In this document: piece by piece, positions 1 through 5,894 of the stretch | Numbering within the stretch: the first letter of the stretch is position 1 | How the letters are laid out: each line of letters opens with the position of its first letter | DNA from: JAAAOZ01 sp964496595 | Lineage (GTDB): Bacteria > Chloroflexota > Anaerolineae > B4-G1 > SLSP01 | Length of the DNA: 11,336 nt | Assembly (NCBI GenBank): GCA_964496595.1 | Contig: CAZCAI010000149.1 | Coordinates: 1 to 11,336, forward strand | Direction: 5' to 3' | Program-made: the position numbers and the translations under genes | Notes under the pieces: generated by a model | Told to the model about the DNA's origin: nothing | Database searches by the model: none | The model's input: only the letters and a program-made list of their open reading frames with translations

Positions 1-1280
1 GCGTGCGAACCGACGATGCCCACGCCCAACACGCGCTCGGTCTCCGCCTCGAAGACGATCTTGGTCAACCCCTGGCGCGATCCCATCGTGAGCGCGCGCC
101 CCGACGCCGACCACGGGAAGCGCCCCACCTCGATCTCATAGCCGGCCTCCTCGGCTTCGGCCTCGCTCAGGCCGCACCACGCGACCTCCGGATCGGTGTA
201 GACGACGGCGGGGATGGCGCGCGCGTCGAAGGCCGCCGGCTTCCCGGCGATCACCTCGGCGGCGATCTTACCCTCGTACATCGCCTTGTGCGCCAACATC
301 TTGCCGCCCACGACGTCGCCCACCGCGAAGATGCGCGGATCCGCTGTGCGCTGCTGGTCATCCACCTGGACGAAGCCGTCCTCATCCACCTCGACCTTAG
401 TGTTCTCCAGGCCGATATCCGCAGAATTGGGCCGGCAGCCAACGCAAACGACCACGCGGTCGAAGGTCTGCGAGCCTTCCTCACCCTCGCCCTCATCGCC
501 CTCATCGCCCTCAAACATGACCTCGACGTGATCCTCGCTCTCTTTGAGATCAGCGACCCTGGTGTTCAGATGGATCGCCTCGAAGAGCTTCTTGAGGTTC
601 TTCTCCAAGGGTTTCACCAACTCCGGATCGGCGCCGGGCAGGATGTGGTCTAGCATCTCCACCACGGTGACGCGGCTGCCCAGATGGGCATAGCGCGAGC
701 CAATCTCCAGGCCGCTGTAGTTGCCGCCGATGACCAACAACGTCTCCGGGATCTCCGGCAGATGGAGGGCCACCCCCGGATCCATCACCCGCCCGCCCTC
801 CTTGAATTCGACGCCCGCCAGCGGCATCGTGTGCGAGCCGGTGGCTAAGATGGCGTGCTCGAATTTGACGTGGGCCACCTCCCCACCCTGCACCCGCAGT
901 TGGTTGGACGACTCGAAGACAGCGCGCCCGTGGAGCACCTGCACATCCCGCTGCTTGGCGAGATGGCCCAATCCCCGCGCCAGCGTCTTGATGACGCGCT
1001 CGACCCCACGGCGGACGCCCTCCAGATCAATCTCCGGTTCCTCGAAGCGCACACCGAACTTATCCGCATCGCGAGCCTGTTGGATCAACTCGGTGGCGCG
1101 GTGCAGTGCCTTCGAGGGGATGCACCCGCGATGCAGGCACATCCCGCCCAACATCTCTTCTTCGTTGATCAGTGTCACTTCCAGGCCCAAATCCGCCGCC
1201 CGGAAAGCCGCCGCGTAACCGCCCGGCCCCCCGCCAATCACGGCGACCTGGGTTTCTAATGTCTGTTCTCCCATTACCAT
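1..1280 (-). CDS. lpdA: Dihydrolipoyl dehydrogenase (E3), 3' end outside window
   Basis: E3 flavoprotein that reoxidises the dihydrolipoyl group of E2, passing electrons through a disulfide and FAD to NAD+. 426 codons are visible; the family is usually about 460-470 residues, so roughly 40 C-terminal residues, including the catalytic His-Glu dyad, lie off the left edge. Seen: FAD-binding VIGGGPGG (residues 14-21); redox-active GGMCLHRGCIPSK with C48 and C53; a second dinucleotide motif VIGGNYSGLE (183-192); FAVGDV (318-323); and the start of the dimerisation domain, with VYTDPEVAWCG (360-370) and LGVGIVGSH at the edge. Start: ATG at 1280 follows AAGGAG with a 7-nt gap; an in-frame ATG two codons later (1274) is less well placed. 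It is the last visible gene of the 2-oxo acid dehydrogenase operon, 161 bp after E2. Oddity: an acidic Gly/Glu/Asp run (258-269) in the NAD domain, made by a 9-bp tandem repeat. Confidence 0.95.
   Translation of the reverse strand, partial: MVMGEQTLETQVAVIGGGPGGYAAAFRAADLGLEVTLINEEEMLGGMCLHRGCIPSKALHRATELIQQARDADKFGVRFEEPEIDLEGVRRGVERVIKTLARGLGHLAKQRDVQVLHGRAVFESSNQLRVQGGEVAHVKFEHAILATGSHTMPLAGVEFKEGGRVMDPGVALHLPEIPETLLVIGGNYSGLEIGSRYAHLGSRVTVVEMLDHILPGADPELVKPLEKNLKKLFEAIHLNTRVADLKESEDHVEVMFEGDEGDEGEGEEGSQTFDRVVVCVGCRPNSADIGLENTKVEVDEDGFVQVDDQQRTADPRIFAVGDVVGGKMLAHKAMYEGKIAAEVIAGKPAAFDARAIPAVVYTDPEVAWCGLSEAEAEEAGYEIEVGRFPWSASGRALTMGSRQGLTKIVFEAETERVLGVGIVGSH
489..513. repeat. 9-bp tandem repeat inside lpdA
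   Basis: The unit GCCCTCATC (plus strand) is repeated almost three times. On the coding strand it reads as repeated GATGAGGGC and encodes Glu-Gly-Asp steps in a loop of the NAD-binding domain of E3. The frame is preserved because the unit is a multiple of three. Confidence 0.75.
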
Positions 1281-1297
1281 AGTCTGTCTCCTTAACA

Positions 1298-1337
1298 ACA
1301 GCGTCTTAGCGTTTTAGCGGCGCAGCGTCTCAGCACA
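1298..1337. repeat. Degenerate 8-bp tandem repeats in the E2-E3 spacer
   Basis: Five consecutive 8-mers on the plus strand read ACAGCGTC, TTAGCGTT, TTAGCGGC, GCAGCGTC and TCAGCACA; the first four share the core AGCG at the same position. The array lies between the E2 stop and the E3 start and ends just upstream of the lpdA Shine-Dalgarno. No hairpin with a T-run is apparent, so I do not call a terminator. Its function is unknown. Confidence 0.6.
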
Positions 1338-1414
1338 ACTGCGCCCCGGCATTTAACCGCTTGCAAAAACATCTAACGCCACAATTCAAACGTCACCCTC
1401 GCCGGGATAATCAT

Positions 1415-1439
1415 TACGCAATACGTTGTACGCAATACG
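1415..1439. repeat. 11-bp direct repeat after the E2 stop codon
   Basis: TACGCAATACG occurs exactly twice (1415-1425 and 1429-1439), separated by TTG, giving a 14-bp period. It begins 3 bp beyond the E2 stop codon. It resembles a small slippage-type or dispersed intergenic repeat; the rest of the genome would be needed to tell which. Confidence 0.75.
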
Positions 1440-1441
1440 CT

Positions 1442-2782
1442 TCACCCCATCTTCAACAGCAGCTTCTCTGGCTCCTGCAACAACTCGATCAGCACCTGCA
1501 TGAAGCGCCCGGCGTCGCCGCCGTCTAGGACGCGATGATCGAAGGTGAGGACGAGCGGCAGCATAAAGCGCGGCACGATCTCGCGCTCCGGCTCGCCGCC
1601 GTCGGGGGCCGGGTGCGTCCGCACGACCGGCTTCCAGCGGGCGCGCGCCATCCCCATGATGGCCACCTCGGGGAAGTTGATGATGGGCGCGAAGCTGGTG
1701 CCGCCCAGCGCGCCGACGTTGGTGATGGTGAAGGTACCGCCCTGTAGCTCCGGCAGTTTCACCTCGCCCGCGCGGGTACGCTCGGCCAGATCCTGCAGCT
1801 CGATGGCCAACTCGGTGAGGCTCTTGCGATCCACGTCGCGGATGACGGGCACGATCAGCCCGCGGTCGGTATCGACCGCGATGCCGATGTGGTAGTAGTG
1901 CTTGAGCACGATCTCGCCCGTTCGCGCGTCGAAGCTGGCGTTGAAGCGCGGGTGCGCCTTGAGCGCCGTGACCAAGGCCTTCATCATAAAGACAGTCAGC
2001 GTCAGGCTGCCGCCCGCCTCGGCGACCTCGGCCTTGTGGCGCTGGCGCAACTGCTCCAGCTTGGTGATGTCCACCTCGTCCTCGTGGTTGACGTGCGGCA
2101 CCTGCGCCCACGAGCGCGCCATCTGCCTGGCGATTTCGCGCCGGACGGAGCGCACCGGCACGCGCTCCACCTTGCCCCACTGTGTGAAGTCGGGCAGTTC
2201 GGGGGCCTCGGCGGCGGCGCCGACCGCGATGGGTCGCGCTTCTTTCTTTTCTTCAGCGGCCTCTACCTCTTTCTTCTCCTTCTCCTCTTCGGGCGGCGCT
2301 TCCGCGTAGGCGCGGACATCCTCCGCCGTGACGCGACCGCCAGGGCCGCTGCCCGGCACATCGCGCAGATCGATCTCCAACTCGCGGGCCAACCGCCGCG
2401 TCGAGGGCGAGGCCGGCGGCGGCCGGCCCGCCTCACGGTCAGGCGCTTCGGCTTCCTCTTTCTCCTGTTCCGCCTTCGCCTTTTCCTCTTCTGGCTCCTC
2501 CGGCTCCGGCTCTTCTTCGACTTCCTCCTCTTCCTCTTCTTCGTCGCCGCCGCTGAAGGTGATGAGCACATCGCCCACCTCGACCCAATCACCGCGCTCG
2601 ACTAAGATCTCCTCCACGGCGCCGGCATACGGCGAGGGAATATCCACCGCCGCCTTATCCGTCTCCACCACCAAAATATCCTGATCCTCTGCAACTTCCT
2701 CTCCCACGGCGACCAAGATGTCTTGGATCTCGGCCTCGTGGATGCCTTCTCCCAAATCCGGCAACTTGAATTTTCTAGCCAT
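1442..2782 (-). CDS. pdhC: Dihydrolipoamide acyltransferase (E2) of 2-oxo acid dehydrogenase complex
   Basis: E2 core of the complex: it takes the acyl group from E1 on its swinging lipoyl arm and transfers it to CoA. Domains over 446 residues: one lipoyl domain (1-78) with the lipoylated lysine K43 in VETDKAAVD; a very acidic linker (79-112); a peripheral-subunit-binding domain (about 124-160, SPSTRRLARELEIDL then GSGPGGRVTAEDV); a second charged Glu/Lys linker (161-182); and the catalytic acyltransferase domain (about 204-446) ending with DHRVLDGG, giving H416 and D420 as active-site residues. Start: ATG 2782 follows AAGGAG with a 7-nt gap. It lies 20 bp after E1-beta, so co-transcription is near certain. 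Oddity: the linkers are Glu/Lys-rich instead of the usual Ala/Pro-rich type. The substrate (acetyl or branched-chain acyl) cannot be settled from sequence alone. Confidence 0.95.
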   Translation of the reverse strand: MARKFKLPDLGEGIHEAEIQDILVAVGEEVAEDQDILVVETDKAAVDIPSPYAGAVEEILVERGDWVEVGDVLITFSGGDEEEEEEEVEEEPEPEEPEEEKAKAEQEKEEAEAPDREAGRPPPASPSTRRLARELEIDLRDVPGSGPGGRVTAEDVRAYAEAPPEEEKEKKEVEAAEEKKEARPIAVGAAAEAPELPDFTQWGKVERVPVRSVRREIARQMARSWAQVPHVNHEDEVDITKLEQLRQRHKAEVAEAGGSLTLTVFMMKALVTALKAHPRFNASFDARTGEIVLKHYYHIGIAVDTDRGLIVPVIRDVDRKSLTELAIELQDLAERTRAGEVKLPELQGGTFTITNVGALGGTSFAPIINFPEVAIMGMARARWKPVVRTHPAPDGGEPEREIVPRFMLPLVLTFDHRVLDGGDAGRFMQVLIELLQEPEKLLLKMG

Positions 2783-2802
2783 GGATCGTCTCCTTGATTC
2801 CC

Positions 2803-3789
2803 CTAAGCTTCAACTTGCAACGTCTCGCGGGCGGCGCGCAGGATGCGCGCGGCGTCCGGCATGTAATCTTTCTCGTAGGCGAAGAGCGGCATAATCGTAT
2901 CGTAGCCGGCCACCCGGCGGATCGGCGCCTCCAAGTACCAGAAAGACTTTTCCATCAGGCGCGCTACCACTTCCGCCGAAGGGCCAAAGCTGCGCGGCGC
3001 CTCGGTGATGACGACGCCTCGCCCGGTCTTGCGCAGCGACTCGGTGAAGGTCGTCTCGTCCAGCGGCGAGATCGTCATCAGGTCGATGACCTCCGCTTCG
3101 ACGCCCTCCTCCTCCGCCAACGTCGCGGCGGCCTCCATCGTCGGGCGCAGCATCGCGCCGTAGGTGATCAACGTGATCGCGTCGCCCTCCCGCACGACCT
3201 GGGATTGGCCCAGCGGGATCGTCTCCTCTTCCTCCGGCACCTCCTCGCGGAACGCGCGGTAGATGGCCTTCGGCTCGAAGAAGACGACCGGGTCGGGATC
3301 ACGGATGGCGCTGACGAGGAGCGCGCGGGCGTTGCGCGGCCCCGACGGGATGACCATCTTGAGGCCGGGCGTATGCGCGTAATAAGCCTCGCGGCTCTCC
3401 GAGTGATGTTCTAAGGCGCGGACGCCGCCGCCGTAGGGCGTGCGCAGCACCAGCGGCACGTGATACGCGCCTCGCGAGCGCCAGCGCATCCGCGCGGCGT
3501 GGGATTCCAGTTGATGGAAGCCCAGGTAGCTGAAGCCGGAAAACTGGATTTCGCAGACGGGCTTGAGGCCGTAGATCGCCATGCCGATGCCCGCGCCCAC
3601 GATCCCGGACTCCGCCAGCGGCGTGTCCATCACGCGCGCGTCGCCGTACTCCTCCAGCAAGCCCTCGGTCACGCGGAAGACGCCGCCATCCACGGCCACA
3701 TCCTCGCCCAACACGACGACGCTGTCATCTTTTTCCATCTCCTGATGCAACGCTAGATTGATCGCCTGTACCATCGTCATCTTAGCCAT
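2803..3789 (-). CDS. pdhB: 2-oxo acid dehydrogenase E1 component, beta subunit
   Basis: Beta chain of the thiamine-diphosphate-dependent E1, which decarboxylates pyruvate or a related 2-oxo acid and reductively acylates E2. 328 residues, the normal length. Seen: LGEDVAVDGGVFRVTEGL (27-44); TPLAESGIVGAGIGMA (56-71), where E60 is the conserved cofactor-activating glutamate; EHHSES around H129, matching the conserved His of E1-beta; DPDPVVFFEPKAIYR (164-178); and the transketolase C-terminal domain with EAPRSFG (263-269). Start: the frame is open back to 3885, but that leader is Arg/Ser-rich and antisense-like. ATG 3789 has AGGAGG 5 nt upstream and begins the conserved MAKMTMVQAINLAL. It overlaps the end of E1-alpha by 8 nt (ATGGCTAA), which suggests translational coupling. 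The stop is TAG. Confidence 0.95.
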   Translation of the reverse strand: MAKMTMVQAINLALHQEMEKDDSVVVLGEDVAVDGGVFRVTEGLLEEYGDARVMDTPLAESGIVGAGIGMAIYGLKPVCEIQFSGFSYLGFHQLESHAARMRWRSRGAYHVPLVLRTPYGGGVRALEHHSESREAYYAHTPGLKMVIPSGPRNARALLVSAIRDPDPVVFFEPKAIYRAFREEVPEEEETIPLGQSQVVREGDAITLITYGAMLRPTMEAAATLAEEEGVEAEVIDLMTISPLDETTFTESLRKTGRGVVITEAPRSFGPSAEVVARLMEKSFWYLEAPIRRVAGYDTIMPLFAYEKDYMPDAARILRAARETLQVEA

Positions 3790-4876
3790 GGTTTGCCTCC
3801 TGCGCGGCGATAAACGCCTCGCGCTGTTCCTCCAGATAAGGCGGCATCTCGGCGTAGATGTGCTCGAACATCGAGAGCGCCTCATCGCTGTACTCTTCCA
3901 TCAATTGCTCGGCGTGACCGACCGCTTGGGAGATTTCATTCTTGATCTCCTCCTCCAACGCCTCGATGTCGTCATCGGAGAGCAGGTCCTTCTCCTGGAG
4001 ATAGATCTGGAAGCGGGAGAGCGGATCGCGCTTCTGCCACGTCTCCACCTCTTCGTCCTCGCGATAGCGGGTGGGATCGTCGGCGGTGGTGTGCACGGAG
4101 AGGCGATAGGTCACGTTCTCCAGGAGCGTGGGGCCATGGCCGGCCCGCGCGCGCTCCACGGCCTCTTGCGCCGCCACGTAGACGGCGAGGATGTCATTGC
4201 CATCAACCTGGAGGCCGGGAACGCCGTAGGCCAGCGCTTTCTGCGCCAGCGTCTGAGAGCGGGTCTGGTGCGTGCGCGGGATCGAGATGGCGTACTGGTT
4301 GTTCTGGCAGACGAAGATCGTGGGCGTCTGGAAGACCCCGGCGAAGTTCAACGCCTCGTGGAAATCGCCCTCCGAGGTCGCGCCGTCGCCGAAGAAGGTC
4401 ATCGCCACGTCGTCGCGCTCGCGGTACTTGATCGCGTAGCCGATCCCCGCCGCGTGCAACATCTGCGTGCCTACGGGGACGGCGACGGGCAGATTCTTCA
4501 CGTTCTCATCGATCTCGCCGCCGCGCATAAAGCCGCCGTAGTAGAGGAGGAAGCTTTCCATGCTCTGACCGCGCCACAACTGGGCCGCCGCCTCGCGGAA
4601 GGCGGGCACCAGCCAATCGGATTCGCGGAGCGCGGCAATCGCGCCGACCTGCGACGCCTCCTGCCCCTTGATCGGGGCGAACGTGCCGATCCGGCCCTGG
4701 CGCTGGAGCTTGAGCATCCGCTCGTCGAAGCGGCGGCCCAGCAACATCGCGCGATGCAGACGGAGCAGGAAGTCATCGGAGAGATCTGGCTCCAACGATT
4801 CATCCACGCTGCCGTCTTCATCTAAGATGGAGAGATACTCCACCTGATACGGTAAGTCAATCGTCTTTCTTGGCAT
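3782..4876 (-). CDS. pdhA: 2-oxo acid dehydrogenase E1 component, alpha subunit
   Basis: Alpha chain of heterotetrameric E1, holding the thiamine diphosphate/Mg2+ motif. 364 residues, a normal length. Seen: GRIGTFAPIKGQEASQVG (61-78); the cofactor motif GDGATSEGDFHEAL starting at 163 and closing with NN at 192-193; NQYAISIP (193-200); and the mobile loop VHTTADDPTRYR (261-272), which bears the active-site histidine. The loop lacks the extra Gly of the HTMAGDDPT form I associate with many pyruvate E1s and resembles branched-chain oxo acid E1s, so the substrate is uncertain; pyruvate is the default guess. The C-terminal part (about 285-360) is acidic and helical. Start: ATG 4876 with AAGGAG 7 nt upstream. 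It lies 45 bp after the thioredoxin-like gene; I see no convincing promoter in that gap, so a shared transcript is likely. Confidence 0.94.
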   Translation of the reverse strand: MPRKTIDLPYQVEYLSILDEDGSVDESLEPDLSDDFLLRLHRAMLLGRRFDERMLKLQRQGRIGTFAPIKGQEASQVGAIAALRESDWLVPAFREAAAQLWRGQSMESFLLYYGGFMRGGEIDENVKNLPVAVPVGTQMLHAAGIGYAIKYRERDDVAMTFFGDGATSEGDFHEALNFAGVFQTPTIFVCQNNQYAISIPRTHQTRSQTLAQKALAYGVPGLQVDGNDILAVYVAAQEAVERARAGHGPTLLENVTYRLSVHTTADDPTRYREDEEVETWQKRDPLSRFQIYLQEKDLLSDDDIEALEEEIKNEISQAVGHAEQLMEEYSDEALSMFEHIYAEMPPYLEEQREAFIAAQEANHG

Positions 4877-4921
4877 CGTCGTTCTCCTTACGTTAAACTA
4901 TGTAAATCCGGTTCAAAATCG

Positions 4922-5545
4922 TCACGCTTTTCCATTCGATTCTACCATCGCCGTGATGCGCGTGCGGAGCGCCCAGAGGCTGTCGGGGTAGCGGGTGTAG
5001 AGATCGTCCCACGCCGCATCAAGCGCGTCGTGATCATCGCTCTCCATATAGCGGCTCACCGCCAGGTAGAAGTAGCACTCCGGAAGATAGCCGCTGCGCG
5101 GATAGCGATTGGGCAGCAGCGCGAAGATCTCGGCGGCCTGAGTGTAGCGCTTGCGGTCGAAGTGATAGTGGCCCAGCCCCATCAAGAGGAAGGACGCGAA
5201 CTCCGACGGCGGCAGCCATCCGACGTTTTGGTAGAGCGCGCTGCCCTGGACATCCAATATGCGGAAGTTCGGCGTCCAGACGACGTGATATTGGTGTGCC
5301 AGTTTGCCGGACGTCATAATATCGACCTCGATGGGGATGAAGTGATCGTTGATCAAGTTCCCGACCGTCGGATCAGGGAAGGTCACAGCGGCCATTTTTT
5401 CACATCCCAGACACCCATCCTTGGAGAAGAAGAGCAGGAGCGGCTTCCCCGCGTCCCGTCCGGCCTCCAAAGCCGCTTCAAACTCAGTTTGCCATTCAAC
5501 CGACACAGATGATAGGTCCATTGGGTTCTCCATTGGGTTCTCCAT
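4922..5545 (-). CDS. Cytoplasmic thioredoxin-fold protein with TPR-like C-terminus
   Basis: Probable thiol-disulfide or redox-sensing protein. Numbering from ATG 5545 (207 residues): a thioredoxin-like domain (about 17-125) with a CxxC active site GCLGCEKM (C45, C48) after strand LLLFFS, and the cis-proline region WTPNFRILD (P92). The remainder (about 125-195) is helical and TPR-like (AAEIFALLPNRYP, then AWDDLYTRYPDS). No signal peptide or membrane segment is visible, so a cytoplasmic location is inferred. The family resembles Thioredoxin_7/DUF255-type domains; its substrate is unknown. Start choice: ATG 5545 follows a clear AAGGAG with a 6-nt gap. In-frame ATGs at 5533 and 5521 each have their own GGAG and may also be used. 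ATG 5575 has only a weak purine run, and 5644 lies inside the AT-rich promoter region. It is the first gene of the putative pdh transcript. Confidence 0.85.
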   Translation of the reverse strand: MENPMENPMDLSSVSVEWQTEFEAALEAGRDAGKPLLLFFSKDGCLGCEKMAAVTFPDPTVGNLINDHFIPIEVDIMTSGKLAHQYHVVWTPNFRILDVQGSALYQNVGWLPPSEFASFLLMGLGHYHFDRKRYTQAAEIFALLPNRYPRSGYLPECYFYLAVSRYMESDDHDALDAAWDDLYTRYPDSLWALRTRITAMVESNGKA

Positions 5546-5557
5546 TGGGTTCTCCTT
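5519..5557 (-). repeat. Triplicated Shine-Dalgarno/ATG module
   Basis: On the minus strand the 12-bp unit GGAGAACCCAAT is present three times in direct succession, immediately after AA of an AAGGAG site. Each unit carries GGAG six bases before an in-frame ATG, so three start modules (ATG at 5545, 5533 and 5521) are stacked in one frame, encoding M-E-N-P-M-E-N-P-M. The first has the fullest Shine-Dalgarno. The period is a multiple of three, so any copy number keeps the gene in frame. It probably arose by replication slippage; it could tune initiation rate. Confidence 0.9.
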
Positions 5558-5626
5558 ATTATCCTTTACGGTCATCTTTCTGCTACTTTTCGAGTCATTT
5601 GAGGGTGGGATGATGATAAAGTAGAT

Positions 5627-5656
5627 AATTATATTATTAATCATAATAATATAATT
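5627..5656. repeat. Perfect AT-only inverted repeat (13-bp arms, 4-bp centre)
   Basis: AATTATATTATTA (5627-5639), centre ATCA, then its exact complement TAATAATATAATT (5644-5656). The arms contain no G or C, in a GC-rich genome, and match over all 13 positions. The repeat directly abuts the -35-like TTGACA on the minus strand and occupies the expected core promoter. An operator for a dimeric regulator is the likeliest reading. As an RNA hairpin it would be weak and is not followed by a T-run, so a terminator is less likely. Confidence 0.8.
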
Positions 5657-5661
5657 GTCAA
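5627..5661 (-). promoter_or_regulatory. Putative sigma-70-type promoter for the trx-like/pdh operon
   Basis: The minus strand carries a consensus TTGACA (5656-5661) followed by AT-only DNA. With a 17-nt spacer the -10 would be AATAAT (5633-5638); TAATAT (5631-5636) is at 19 nt and a perfect TATAAT (5628-5633) at 22 nt. The exact -10 is therefore ambiguous. The first well-supported start codon is about 80-90 nt downstream. That leader holds a possible 7-bp stem pairing CTACTTT with AAAGTAG (5618-5624 with 5583-5589). All -10 candidates lie inside the inverted repeat, so a protein bound there would block RNA polymerase. Confidence 0.55.
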
Positions 5662-5762
5662 CCCGCTACGTCGTTGTTGATCGCGCCATCTAACTGGCTG
5701 GCCCCGATGAGCAACGTCGTCGCAGCCTGGGGGCCATTGCGGAAGGCGTAATTCGTGCGCCG
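5658..5762 (-). other. Protein-like open stretch, possible gene remnant
   Basis: Directly after the TAG of the ferredoxin remnant, the same frame stays open for 34 codons to a TGA that overlaps the TTGACA promoter box. The translation (for example NYAFRNGPQAATTLLIG and SQLDGAINN) is balanced in composition and its third codon positions are mostly G or C, as in the real genes nearby. There is no start codon with a Shine-Dalgarno. I do not recognise the family. It may be the 3' end of a decayed gene, or chance. Confidence 0.3.
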
Positions 5763-5894
5763 CTACGCCGCCACCTCAATGACGGCCACGGGGCAGAGGT
5801 CGGCGGCTTCTGTGGCACAATCCACCAGATCCGCCGGGATCTCCCCTTCGGCCAAATCGCCATCCACTTGATAATCTTCGACTTGTAGCTCAAA
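5763..5894 (-). pseudogene. C-terminal fragment of a small ferredoxin
   Basis: Right after the TAG stop of the 81-residue gene, and in the same frame, 43 codons read like the second half of a bacterial single-cluster ferredoxin: an initial FEL (compare the usual V-F-E-L after the first three cysteines), an acidic middle with GDLAEGEIPADLVD, and a final helix and strand EAADLCPVAVIEV with the CP motif that carries the last cluster cysteine. The N-terminal half with the other cluster cysteines is absent in all three minus-strand frames upstream. There is no convincing start codon or Shine-Dalgarno. The fragment cannot bind a normal iron-sulfur cluster alone. Most likely a deletion removed the 5' half and joined the rest to the neighbouring gene. 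The family call rests on pattern recognition only. Confidence 0.6.

Noticed and set aside
1386..2180. A 264-codon minus-strand frame overlapping E2.
   Set aside because: Wrong frame of the E2 catalytic domain; Gly/Arg/Ala-rich shadow composition.
3790..3885. A longer E1-beta starting at 3885.
   Set aside because: The 32 extra residues are the out-of-frame reading of E1-alpha; the conserved N-terminus and Shine-Dalgarno support 3789.
3758..4825. A 355-codon open frame on the plus strand opposite E1-alpha.
   Set aside because: It is the GC-rich antisense shadow of a gene with clear catalytic motifs; its own translation has no recognisable domain and no Shine-Dalgarno.
5572..5598. Eight-codon upstream frame whose TGA overlaps the ATG at 5575.
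   Set aside because: No Shine-Dalgarno, and the ATG it overlaps is not the preferred start.
5546..5644. A longer thioredoxin-like protein starting at 5644 or 5575.
   Set aside because: The extra residues at 5644 are translated AT palindrome; 5575 has only a weak purine run, whereas 5545 has AAGGAG at good spacing.
5627..5656. Palindrome as a transcription terminator.
   Set aside because: AT-only stem would be weak, there is no following U-tract on either strand beyond the arm itself, and it sits next to a -35 box.
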